From Podila epigama (Eukaryota > Mortierellomycota > Mortierellomycetes > Mortierellales > Mortierellaceae): a stretch of DNA of 16,637 nt. A program made the position numbers and the translations under genes. Position 1 is the stretch's first letter. Each line of letters opens with the position of its first letter. The stretch spans positions 1 through 16,637 of the forward strand of contig JAAAVE010000575.1 of NCBI GenBank assembly GCA_015679605.1, in the 5' to 3' direction. The notes under the pieces are model-generated. The model searched no databases and was not told where the DNA came from. It worked only from the letters and a program-made list of their open reading frames with translations. This document shows, piece by piece, positions 7,189 to 16,637 of the stretch.

Positions 7189-10100
7189 ATGGCACTCGCA
7201 GACCCATCACCACCCAAGTTCTTTGAGACAGGACCTCATCATGTCCTATGCCATGTAATGACTCATCTTCATACGCGTATTCTGGTTCTCAATCTTGTAA
7301 AATGTAACATGTCTGTCCATAAAAAAACAACAACACATTGACATTTGCACATACATACATGCACACACACATTCACATGTGCTCATGTAGATTCCAGCAA
7401 TAGACAACAAGTCTGATATTCCTCATAGTTTCCAGGACTCTTGGGACCGGGATCATGTCCGGTTAGCCTGTTCCTCGAGGGATTTTCGTCAAGGTTCAGA
7501 TAACACGTCTACATGGCAGCAGATTGTCCAAGGATTGACCACACCCATCCATACAACGCACGAACTTGCCAAAGTCATGGCTCAATGGAACGAAGGCGAC
7601 CCTGCCGGCTGGAACATTGATGCACTCGAAGCCTTCTTGGATGCGAGAAGTACTCAAACAGAAACACGCTATTCAACCGGACAGGATATCAATACATCTC
7701 CCCGGATGATGGGTTCGGATGGAGACGATAGCAAGATGAGTGGCAAATATAAAACACCTGAAGAGGAACCTGGCAATTATTATCATACAGAGGCATTGAC
7801 AGAGGTCCAGTTCCTCTCACCTGCAGAACGCACACGGTTCTTTCAAGTGATCCTGCCGAAGATGCAAGAGTTGGCTCTGCGTCTCCCAGAGCTCATCAAG
7901 AAACCGATCCCGTTTTTAAAGCAGCAACAGGATTCAGCCATCACATTGAGTCAAGAGCAGGTAATAATATTTTATGTGTGCGTGTGTTTTGTGGACAAAG
8001 TATCTGCGAAAGAGAGCTTTCTCATCATTTATCTTCTTTTTTTTTGTATCTTACCATAACCCCCGGTTGATAGATTGCATGTTTGCTTGCGAACGCATTC
8101 TTTTGCACTTTTCCATGTCGGAATGCACCCAGGCGTTCAAGATATGGCTCAGAGCCAAGGAAGAGATACAACTCGGATGTAATCGAGTCTTCTCCCAGAC
8201 CTTCGTCAGAAGTATCACAGCTTACACCACAGATCTCTGATTTTTTTCCTTTTGGGTCTTTATCTGAAGTCGCTCGAAATGGACATTCTGATTCTTCTGG
8301 TGTTGGTGGGCGCACTTTGGATTCTGCACCAAGAGATATATACGGCGCTGGAGCCAAGTATGCCCGAAATAATCATGACGGGTCACGGAAAGCAAAGAAG
8401 GATCATGTTGAATCCACTTTCAATACAAATAGCAAACCTGATTCTCGTGCTCGAAAGGATCCCTTTCGAAATGCGCAAGGCCAGATGTCTCTCTTTGCCT
8501 ATTTTGACCGACCAGAGCCCAAACGTGGTATAATGAAGGAACCTGAGCCCGCTCGCCCAGTACCAAAGGAGACTCATCCTTCATCGACTCCTCCGACTGC
8601 AGCCACTATTAGAACAGATAACGCAGCACCACAACGCGACCGCAACTCGAGATATGATAGTCGTGGCAGAGAAAATAACGGTGGAAAAAACCAGAGACGA
8701 GAGCCATTCCCGCGATACCCGTCCATCAATTTCTCCAGTCTCTTTGCAAGTGACAACGGGACCTGCGCCTCTACAAATGCTGCAAAACTGCGTTGTATAA
8801 TCCATTATTTTGACCGTGTCACCACGCACAGTAAGTTCAGTTCTATCTATTTGTTATGCTTTCACAATTTCTCATTCAGTTTTTTCTGCCATCTTTTTTT
8901 TTTTTGTATTGACAAATTTATCTATCGATTTCTCTTTGCCATAATATTTTTTATTTTTTGATTACAGTGCCAGAAGGTGTGGTGACATTTCATCGTCAAG
9001 TTTTGATGAAGCCTGTTGTCCTTGACACATCAAAGGATTCTCAAGGGTCATTTCGCCATGTCGAGGTCTTGATCGACGTGGACAGTCCATTAGAGGATGA
9101 TGCACCCCTTGGTGCACTCCAACTTGACTTTGCCAACAAGACCATTGGAGGAGGTGTCCTTGACAGGGTAAGAACAATAAATTACCAGGGGATGTGACGG
9201 CATTAAGAGGAGAAAAATATGTTATACTACACGCGAACTTTTCGACTTTTTTTTTAACGTCTGCGTTGATGTGATGTTCATATAGGGAGCTGTACAAGAA
9301 GAAATCCGGTTTGTCATCTGTCCAGAGCTCATCATTGCACGATTATTTACGCAACAGTTGGAAGACAATGAAGCGCTTCTAATGAAGGGAGCAGAACGGT
9401 TTTCGAATTACAATGGATATGCGCGTACTTTTGAATGGCATTCAGATCATATTGATACGACACCAAGGTATAAAGGAAATCTCAGAACAAACTTTTTTTT
9501 TGCTTTATAGTATACAAATATGGGAGTTTTTTGTCTAATTTACACCGAATATTTCATGATATGATGCAAATAGGGACAAGTTGGGAAGACGACAAACCGA
9601 GATATGTGCCATTGATGCACTACCGTTCAAGCTTAAGGAGCAACGGTTGGAACAGTTTGGAGGGGTGTATTTGATGCGGGAACTGAACAAGGCTATTGCT
9701 GGGTTCTGGCAGTCGCCTATCACCCACTCAGAATGGGGCATGCTCTGGCCTGAGGATGACAGCGATGATAGCAGTAGGATGATGTGTCAAGATGAGAAGT
9801 GGAGTTTACCCAGTGACGTTTCTTTGATTGCAACAGGTAATTGCATCTCTTTCTTGTTGTTGTTATTGTTGTGCATCCCTTATATCAGACTTTTTTTTTG
9901 AAAAGAGTTCGAGTTCGAGTCGTCAACTCATAATCATAACACACTTTTCCTATTCTCATATCATACGAAAACTTAGGCAATTGGGGCTGTGGTGCATTTG
10001 GAGGCCATCTTCAACTAAAGTTCTTGATCCAATGGATCGCAGCATCCGTGTGTGAATGGCATTCACGCGCACAGGTGATTCAGAAGCCGCCTGCCAAGCG

Positions 10101-10505
10101 GGATATAATCTATTACACTTATGGACTTGATGACCTTGCGGAGCAAATCAAAGATTTCGTCCAAACAGTACAATCTCTTCCATCGCATGGTGGACCAGGT
10201 TAGTTGGTTTTTGCATGTCTTTTTTTTAGCCCACCTTTTTATTGACAAGATGCGAACCAAAAAAAAAAAAGATGAGTTTCTAACACTTTAACATTCTCTT
10301 TATACAATTTATATGCATATTCAAAAAAGAACTTCTCGTTGAAATGATTCTCCACTACCCAGTCAAGACTAGTCGTGGTAAGATTGTCGCTCTGCGCGAG
10401 AACGAGTCGTTGCTCGAGTACCTCACCTCAGCACTGAAAGCCATGTCAGAATCCTCGTCTCCGACCTTATCGTCCTTTGGGACTGTCACATCAAGTTACT
10501 TTTGA
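7189..10505 (+). CDS. PARG: Poly(ADP-ribose) glycohydrolase
   Basis: Hydrolyses ribose-ribose bonds of poly(ADP-ribose), reversing PARP signalling; expected to be nuclear. Eight exons: 7189-7254, 7391-7960, 8074-8830, 8968-9167, 9286-9467, 9574-9836, 9977-10198, 10330-10505. They sum to 811 residues and all phases agree. The helical accessory region runs into LPELIKKPIPFLKQQ and SQEQIACLLANAFFCTFPCRN, as in animal PARGs. Then come YPSINFSSLF (427-), the signature GGGVLDRGAVQEE (525-537; GGG-x7-QEE with catalytic Glu536/Glu537), IRFVICPELIIARLF, TEICAIDAL, MRELNKAIAGF and GNWGCGAFGG (680-689). Every intron falls between recognised motifs. An insert of about 195 residues (230-425) separates the accessory helices from the macrodomain. 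The ATG at 7189 is the only nearby in-frame start; exon 1 (22 residues) is the least certain part. Confidence 0.95.
8224..8247 (+). other. Near-canonical PIP-like motif TPQISDFF in PARG
   Basis: Residues 263-270 read TPQISDFF. This matches the PCNA-interaction pattern Q-x-x-[ILM]-x-x-[FY]-[FY] at the Ile and the two Phe positions, with Thr in place of Gln. The I-S-D-F-F core is close to that of many PIP boxes. Function is inferred from the motif only. Confidence 0.45.
8482..8505 (+). other. Canonical PIP-box motif QMSLFAYF in PARG
   Basis: Residues 349-356 read QMSLFAYF, an exact match to Q-x-x-[ILM]-x-x-[FY]-[FY], followed by DRPEPKRG with basic residues as often seen after PIP boxes. It sits in the disordered insert, where it would be accessible. 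Human PARG is reported to bind PCNA through a non-canonical PIP box elsewhere in the protein. Binding here is inferred. Confidence 0.55.
9147..9303 (+). other. PARG catalytic signature split by an intron
   Basis: The GGG of the signature is encoded at 9147-9155 at the end of exon 4 and the QEE at 9295-9303 in exon 5, with the 118-bp intron 9168-9285 between them. Removing the intron restores GGG-x7-QEE exactly, which is direct support for the splice call. Confidence 0.93.
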
Positions 10506-10683
10506 GTAGTTCCTTTTATTTTTTTTTTTTTTATTCACCCCGACATTCATTCTTGATGCAAGTTATCAAGAAAGACACCCGAAAAAAAATTCTTTTTTTT
10601 AAACAAGTGGGAATATAAATGCATTGAGAGAAAAAAAAATGTGTATGCAACTATAGATTTGTAACTAAAAGATAAAAGGACGA
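10506..10683. terminator. Shared convergent 3' region of PARG and the calcium channel gene
   Basis: 178 bp between convergent stops, with a long T-tract (about 10520-10532) and A-tracts. TTTATT at 10515-10520 gives AATAAA on the - strand about 165 bp past the channel stop, a plausible poly(A) signal for that gene. AATATAAAT near 10612 is a possible non-canonical element for PARG. The two 3' UTRs probably overlap. Confidence 0.5.
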
Positions 10684-13600
10684 TTATAAGTAATCTACTC
10701 CAAGGACTTCACGTCGACCCGTTCCTGAGGGACTCATTTGACTCTCAGGAGAAAAGCCAGCGGGACGTATTCCTGAACCATTGTCGGCACTCACAAAAGT
10801 ATCCAGCCCAAAGCTATCTTGCCTTCCGACCATATCACTTAATGGTCCAGTCCGGTCATCTTGTACTTGGTCTGAGCTTGGAATGGATAGATCATGGCTT
10901 GAAATGAAGGCTGATTTGAGGATAGTTGTGAAAGATGAGTTAGCTACTAGTTTATACACATGTTGCATTTGGGCAGGAGAAAGAGAGAGAGATAGGGAGA
11001 GATAGAGATACTTACATCGCCATTGTGAACGCAGGCTATTGATCCTAATACGAGCCTCCTCATGATCAATCGTCTCTTCATCTTCAAGTGCTGTCTTTTC
11101 AAACTGAACGCTGCTTGAACTGACTTGGCGTCTTGAAGATGAGGGCGATCCTCCGGTAGTAGTAGCTGGCACTGCTGCTGTCGCTGAAGTCTTTTGGACT
11201 ATTTCATGATCATCAGCACCAGTTTGAATCCTGACCCGCTTCTTGGGACTACTGTTGTTACTGCTGTTTCCATCGGTTGCACTAGGTCCGCCCATTCTAC
11301 CACTTGCGGAGATGGAAGATTGTGCCGAATGTGATATTCTGACAATCGGTGGTGATACAATGCCTCCTACACCTGCACCTGAACCTGCACCTGAACCTGT
11401 ATCACCACCTCCATGACCATGATCATGACCATCTTTCACCGCAGCAAGCGCGCGAATGCGCTGAACCTCTCGGAAGTGTTTCAAGAACCGCTGTCGGAGT
11501 ACCACCTTCAACAACACACTCTTGACACTCATCACATTTACACGCGCATGGATTCTATCCATCTTTTGACGATGACGGAGCAGATCACCAATCCTAGCAA
11601 AAAAAAAAATGGAGAAGCAGAAGGACCAAGGTCAGTTAGGAGGACAGGCACTCATTCTCCGTTATCATTCATGTTGGAAGATAAATGTGGTAAAAAAAGG
11701 GAGGGGAACGACTTACGATAGACACTGGTCATCCTCAATCAACTTGTAATGCGCAATAGTGGTCAACATCTTTTGGAACGAAATTCCTCGCTCCATTTTT
11801 TGCTGCTCATCGTCCTCCTCCTCACCTCCAATTGCACCCATCTCATAATCACCCAAGCCGCCAGCTCGACTCCTTGGTCTTTGCCGTTGTCTTCGATGCC
11901 AGAGCCAATGGAAAATTGATTTCTTTGCACGCTCCTCGGTTCCTGGAATCGGTTCCATGGACATGACTATCTCTGTGTACAAAAAGTTATAAATTTTGCG
12001 GCGGTGTCGTACCTGCTCCCGATCCATATTCGCGATCGCAGAATTGAATGCTGCCAGATTATACTCTTGATCAATCTTGTAGGCGAGATTGGGTCGATAC
12101 AATGGTTCATCTTTTTCATTTGGATGTTCTTTTTCGTGTTGTTGCTGCTGCTGTAGCTGTTGTTTCCTGGCTTCATCCCAGTTCATCGTCGATCTCCGGT
12201 GCGTCTCATTCAACATCAGCACCTTTCGTGTTCTGTTACTATCACTGGCCGACGTTTTCTCAATATCCGTTGCAGACAAGTTCACAGTCTTTGGTTTAGA
12301 GGTCTCTAGCCTCGATTGAAGTTTCAGGATCGAATGCTCTTCATTGTAGATCCTGAGATCAAAGATACCTCGAAGCGACTAAACAGTGTGTATATGTGAG
12401 AACGTGTTTTTGGTCAATGATAACGAAATAGAACCGCAAAAAACTACAGCAACTACAACATAAACAAAAGAAAGAAAGAAAGAAAAAAACTTACCATCAA
12501 AAAGCGTGCCAAATCCTTTTCCCGAATATATCCAGTATGCTCCGTGTCAATAGCCGTCCAAGCTCGTTTGAATCCACGAATCTCTTCTCTTGTAATCAAC
12601 GAGAACCCAGGTGCAATCTGATAGACGTATGAAAAGTTGTGCATCACCACAACAATGAACATGTTCGTGAAGATATACATCGAAATGATGTTGAACGTGA
12701 TGAACAACGCGTATGACCATCCGGTTGAGCCACAGTCTGATAACAGATAGTTGGTCGGTTCATTCACACACTGTGGTCGCTCCACCGTAAAATCGTGCAT
12801 CAAATCATTCCAGCCCTCTCTAATATAACCATTGAGAAGTGGGGTGTCAGTTTGTGTGTTCATGTCATACACATCCATGTCTCAACATATAGAAAAAAAA
12901 ATCGAATCCAAATGAAACGATCGACATGGCATATCAACATTTTTTTTTCTTCTCGTTTGTTTTTTATAAACTTACCCTGTCGACATGCGAGCCATCATCA
13001 GCAGAGAGTTGCCAACATTCCTAAAGTTGACATGATCTGATCCATTGGGTCCATAGGCCGTCAATCCAAAGATCTCCATAAACATGATGCCATAGACTGC
13101 AAAGACCACAAGCCAGACTCCAAACAGACTGGCAATAGACATGATACTTGCACTAATAGGAGTGAACCAGTATAAAAGAGAGGAATTGATAGAGTTAGTC
13201 CTGGAAAACTATGGATAAGGACATTAGCAGAAAAAAAGAAAGTAAAACTCACGCCATGGTCATGAACAGTTGGTTCAGACTATCACTCCTCTGTACAAGG
13301 CGGAAGAGAATTGCGGTTAACAACAACTTTTGTGTCTGGATAAGAGCCTGTTGAGAAAAACCCGAAATCCGTGCAACAGTGATCAAGGTCGCACAGATCG
13401 ACACGGTGCCATTATAGACATTCCACCAGTTCTTTCGGTAGCCATCCCATCCAAGACCTCCGATCTTGAACACAATCTCCAATATAAACACTGTGAGCAA
13501 CGCCAGTGACAGCCAGTTCTTGATGCCTTCCCAATCACCAGAGTTGACATGCTCTGTCGCCAGCAAAATACCGTTCAGAATCGTCACCACAGTCAACAGA

Positions 13601-16510
13601 CGTGAAAACCATCCCTTTTTGGGCGAAGCAATCTTAAAGAACAAGGCTCGCACTGGATTCGCGGGTGGGTTCGAACGTGCCTTGCTCATCTTGATGCCTC
13701 CCAATAGTTTCTTCAAATCCATCCATCGTCGTTGGTTCGCTGTCATGAACGCTGTTCCTGTCCGCTTTGTATAGTTCTCAATCACAATCGCGACAAACAA
13801 CGCCGAGACGAAATAACCACCCGCCAAATTGTATATCACAAAGAAAATGCCATTGTAACGGGATGCATCTTGACTTGGCTGCATGCCTCGCCCAACTACA
13901 TTCCGTGCTGTCTCCAGGACGCCTGTCCATCCTTCTTGCGACACAATCTCGAACAGGATCAAGAACGATGACCCAAAGTTGTCGAAACTGTAGACTAGTG
14001 GATTCGACCAGACACGAGGGACCAACACACCATCCTCTGTGGTGTATGTGCCAACACAATCTTGGATCGTCTTGATGACATCGCTATCGTCGTTACAGGC
14101 ATAGAACAGACCCGAGAACAAGCGCATTCCGTAGATGGCAAACGGCACAATCAACGACATGGACAGCAGTGTTGCATCAAACAACTGTGGGAAACCGGCC
14201 ACCAGGACTGCATGGAATGTGCCCTTGATATAAGCCGACTGGTTAATCAATCGCAGAGCTCGCAGCGCCTTGAGCGACCGAAAGAATCTCGAAACACCTT
14301 GAGAGTCGGATTGGTAGGCGAACAAGGGCGCATACAGTGTCAGCAGCACAAAAAAGTCAATCTTGTTCCACAGAGTCTTGAGGTACGCGTCCGGTGTGAA
14401 GATGAAGCCATCAGCAATGACTCGAATTAAAAACTCGATCGTAAAGATAGCAGGGAACACAAAGTCAGTCATCTTGATCACGACCGATTGTTCTTCCTCT
14501 AGTAACCGAGATTGGTTCAATCGCCAGACGGGTCCTGTCATCGCTCCCACGATCACACATGCCAAAATCGCAAGCGTCACAAGGAGATTAAACGGCCGGC
14601 TCAGGAGCACATTCTCTCGTTCACCTTCTGTTCGGTAGCCTCGACCTGGTGGTACAAACCGTTGGAGCATCCGTCGGAATTTGTTCTTGGGTCCAAAAAT
14701 GAACAAGGATCGATGTCGGAAGGCATCTGAAGAGAAGAATGATTTGCGTTCCTTTGCATCATGGGCGTGTTCCTCCATGCAGCCTCGCGTCTGTCCATCT
14801 GATCCAGGACTTGAAAACAGATTCCGGAAATGAGCTGTCACATCACCTTCGTCTGGATCCAGGGGATTATAGGGAGGCAAGACCCTCAATGCACTGACTT
14901 CACTTGTCGATCGAACATGATGACCCTTCTTCAATGCCACATGTTGTTGTAAAGCAGCGCCTGTCTTGCCAGCACCAGAGTGTGCCAAGATTGGATCCTG
15001 TTCTTTAGCATGGAATAACTCCTTGTCGCCCAACAAGAATTGACGTGCAATACCCTTGCGCATCTTGAGAATCCATCCAGATTGCATGTGATTGTCAACA
15101 CCGATCGATTTAGGGAATGGTTTGAGATATTTTGTCAAGTAGATGACATATTTCCGTTCTTGTTCCTTTGAATAGCCAGACTTGGCTGCGAAATCCAGAA
15201 TTTGTTGTGCGTGCTTTGCCACCTCGGCCCCACCCTCGAAATTCTCCATGATGATGGCAATAAGCATATTGACCAAGACGACTAGTGTGAACGTGTGTTG
15301 AGCAAGTTGAGTAAGTTAGTATGGAGGATATAGAGTTGAACATGAAGCATGATGTGCGATGGTTGATACAAAACAATTGTCACGAAAAGAAAGAAATATA
15401 AGATGAGGACACTCCGTCCTCCTGGAAACATACAATTAGCAAAACTGTAGAAAGCAATGATAAAGACCGTGGCGATGACAACTTGCTTCCATCTGATCTC
15501 GGCAGACATGACACTGTAGAGAACATCGGTCCAGTTTTCTCCAGAGAACACCTGTGTTAGAAGAGTGATAAACGAGTTCAGATAGTCAGAAAAAAAGAAA
15601 ATTGACCATTTTCAAACCAATGGAACGCGTAAATGTTGAGAAAGAAGGAAAGAAAAAAAAAAATACACGTTACCTGATACATGCCCAAGTAACTGACATA
15701 AAAATCTGAAAAGTTCATGCTCTTCTTCTCATCCACAATCTCACGGAAGAGCAGGCCTGCCATGACAGACACAACGCCTAGGAACATGGCAATGAAAAAG
15801 ATCAAGTTCAACAGACCGATCCAGCTACCAACAACTCGCCGCTACAATACAAAAATAAATTGTGTGTGATTAGAGAGGATGCTTTTCATTTTGTTAACAA
15901 TAGAAAAAAAAACCCCCCAAGGGGTATGCAAAAATTGCACTTACAATAAGGGATCGTAGTCGTTCAACATAGATGATGGGACGGTATATACGGAGGACTT
16001 GGAACACTGTGAGGTAGACATAAGCACGGCTGCTGTGGATACTTGGGATCTGGATGATGAGGGTTACAATGGCCAGGAACATGTCGACATTATTCTTTTT
16101 ACTTTCAAAGAAATCCTTGGGAGTTGGCAAATATGCTAGGAACCGAAGGATAACCTCGATTGCGAATACAATCGTAAACCAAAACTCGATTCGGTCTATA
16201 AAGAAAGGAATAGTAATGATAACAAAGGCTTTAATGTTAGCTCCCCCGTTCCAATGCGCTTTTTTGCCTTAAAAGAAACCAAATTCGACAAATACAGCGA
16301 CAACAAGTGACAGAAAACCAATCTTTACCAAGCTTGGCCAGGTACTCTATCGAAGAGTTGTGTTTAGGTAAGCACTGGAAGACGAGGTTGGCAATGACCG
16401 CCGCAACCCATATGCACTCTAGGCTCTGAATCCAGTTTGTCCTGTTGGTCAACACTGTGTTGACTCCATATGTGAAGTTGTTGACACTGTCACGTAGAAT
16501 TTCGTTTTTA
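10684..16510 (-). CDS. CCH1: Cch1-type calcium channel alpha subunit (5' partial)
   Basis: Pore subunit of the fungal high-affinity plasma-membrane Ca2+ influx channel (normally paired with Mid1, not in this window). Visible exons, coding order: 16510-16329, 16195-15945, 15841-15674, 15551-15434, 15281-13253, 13152-12976, 12819-12495, 12378-11717, 11593-11016, 10946-10684, giving 1583 residues with all phases consistent. Three six-helix repeats are seen, II, III and IV; the N-terminus and repeat I lie off the right edge. Filters: II SGENW, III SQEGW, IV STGEGW. The S6 of II ends LVNMLIAIIMENF and is followed by a long cytoplasmic linker. S4 of III is RSLKALRALRLI; S4 of IV is charge-poor. After repeat IV come an EF-hand-like loop, a Gln-run segment, a basic helix, and a Ser/Gly-rich tail. 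The first seen exon starts within a codon after TAG at 16513-16511. Confidence 0.92.
10947..11015 (-). other. 69-nt stop-free intron with tandem TAGTAG acceptor in the channel tail
   Basis: The donor is a perfect GTAAGT (11015-11010), followed by a pyrimidine-rich body, then CTAG (ending 10947) and a second TAG (ending 10944). Length is 69 or 72 nt, both multiples of three, with no in-frame stop. Retention adds 23 residues (starting with KYLYLSLSLS after the split codon's position) and keeps the downstream frame. Acceptor choice changes one residue (R-L-A-N versus R-S-N). I favour splicing because of the donor and pyrimidine tract. Confidence 0.65.
11371..11399 (-). repeat. 12-bp tandem repeat encoding Gly-Ser-Gly-Ala
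   Basis: Two-plus copies of a 12-bp unit (coding strand GGTTCAGGTGCA) encode GSGAGSGAG in the channel tail, just after a His/Gly-rich stretch (DGHDHGHGGG). This is likely a flexible linker. Confidence 0.8.
12127..12168 (-). repeat. CAG/CAA run in the channel C-terminal region
   Basis: The coding strand reads CAACAGCTACAGCAGCAGCAACAACACG, giving QQLQQQQQH, between ARK and EKEHPNEKDE. A low-complexity tract in the cytoplasmic region after the EF-hand-like loop. Limits are approximate. Confidence 0.8.
12466..12489 (+). repeat. (GAAA)n simple repeat in a channel intron
   Basis: On the channel's strand this is a TTTC run just downstream of the donor (12494) of the intron at 12379-12494. It is the same tetranucleotide as the repeats at 1144-1182 and 4560-4592. 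Confidence 0.85.
12513..12548 (-). other. EF-hand-like loop after repeat IV of the channel
   Basis: Twelve-residue loop DTEHTGYIREKD: Asp at 1, Glu at 3, Thr at 5, Gly at 6, Ile at 8, Asp at 12. The flanking segments (FKRAWTAI before, LARFLM after) look helical. The layout matches the EF-hand found just after the last S6 in voltage-gated Ca2+ and Na+ channels. Calcium binding is uncertain because position 12 is Asp rather than Glu. Confidence 0.7.
12816..12818 (-). other. Repeat IV filter Glu of the channel
   Basis: GAG codon for the Glu in STGEGW, the first full codon of its exon; the preceding Gly is split by the intron 12820-12975. The matching residues are GAA at 13933-13935 (repeat III, SQEGW) and GAA at 15537-15539 (repeat II, SGENW). 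Confidence 0.8.
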
Positions 16511-16637
16511 CTATCGCCAATGAAGAGTAAGACACGAAGAAGAAGAAAAGAATGAGGTTCGTTTGTTAGTTTATACGAATTGAAGTGTTAGAAAGGAAGA
16601 GTAATAAAAAAAAAGTGTTTTTTTTTTTTTTTTTTTT
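16511..16637 (-). other. Intron sequence upstream of the first visible channel exon
   Basis: 127 bp reading, on the channel strand, A-tract, then an ACTAAC branch-point-like element about 50 nt before the acceptor, a pyrimidine tract, then GGCGATAG. The A-tract (T18 on the + strand, 16620-16637) lies at the window edge. No coding potential is seen beyond the splice site. Confidence 0.65.

Larger units (their letters stand above)
8122..8710 (+). other. Lineage-specific disordered insert inside PARG
   Basis: Residues about 230-425, between CTFPCRN and YPSINF, which in human PARG are only about ten residues apart. The insert is rich in Ser, Arg, Lys, Pro and Asn, with basic clusters (PRRSR, PRKR, SRKAKK, KNQRRE) that could be nuclear-localisation elements, and it holds two PIP-like motifs. 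The frame is open through about 590 bp with no stop and no convincing splice pair, so it is treated as coding. Confidence 0.75.

Noticed and set aside
7346-7379. CA/CATA-rich stretch as a regulatory repeat
   Set aside because: It lies within the first PARG intron just before the acceptor; it looks like ordinary low-complexity intron sequence.
8831-8967. Read-through of PARG exon 3 into the following intron
   Set aside because: The frame stays open for a while but gives F/I-rich nonsense. GTAAGT and TTACAG splice sites restore the PARG alignment.
13466-14638. Several + strand open frames opposite the channel gene
   Set aside because: Antisense shadows of the long 2029-nt channel exon; no family motif, and the - strand reading is clearly coding.
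15913-15924. CCCCCCAAGGGG inverted repeat in a channel intron
   Set aside because: Four-base arms next to homopolymers; too short to claim structure or regulation.

Overview
The window looks like part of a fungal nuclear chromosome, probably from an early-diverging filamentous fungus. Mortierellomycotina or another Mucoromycota lineage is my best guess. The grounds are short spliceosomal introns (about 70-280 nt) with GTAAGT-like donors and TAG/CAG acceptors, T-rich intergenic tracts, no bacterial operon signals, and a gene set of chitinase, kelch receptor-like protein, LRR F-box protein, PARG and a Cch1-type calcium channel. The taxon is inference; the gene models below were read by hand from splice signals, frame continuity and family motifs.

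Layout, left to right. (1) The 3' part of a GH18 chitinase with a C-terminal chitin-binding module, + strand, open at the left edge. (2) A five-exon gene for a secreted-then-membrane-anchored kelch protein, + strand, 1324-3885. (3) A three-exon gene for a 71-residue two-helix membrane protein of the PLDc_N type, + strand, 4134-4659. (4) A single-exon F-box/LRR protein, - strand, 4892-6748. (5) An eight-exon poly(ADP-ribose) glycohydrolase (PARG), + strand, 7189-10505, divergent from the F-box gene across a 440-bp shared promoter region. (6) A Cch1-type voltage-gated-like calcium channel alpha subunit, - strand, 10684-16510 visible, ten exons seen, open at the right edge. It covers repeats II, III and IV and the complete C-terminal tail. 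PARG and the channel converge with only 178 bp between stop codons.

The genes do not form a pathway; this is ordinary gene-dense fungal euchromatin. No tRNA, rRNA, transposon or CRISPR was seen. The most interesting items are: a roughly 195-residue disordered-looking insert inside the conserved PARG domain carrying one canonical and one near-canonical PCNA-interaction (PIP-box) motif; a stop-free 69-nt intron with a tandem TAGTAG acceptor in the channel's cytoplasmic tail; all-glutamate filter positions in the three visible channel repeats, with a charge-poor S4 in repeat IV; and a perfect 22-bp tandem duplication just upstream of the PARG start codon.
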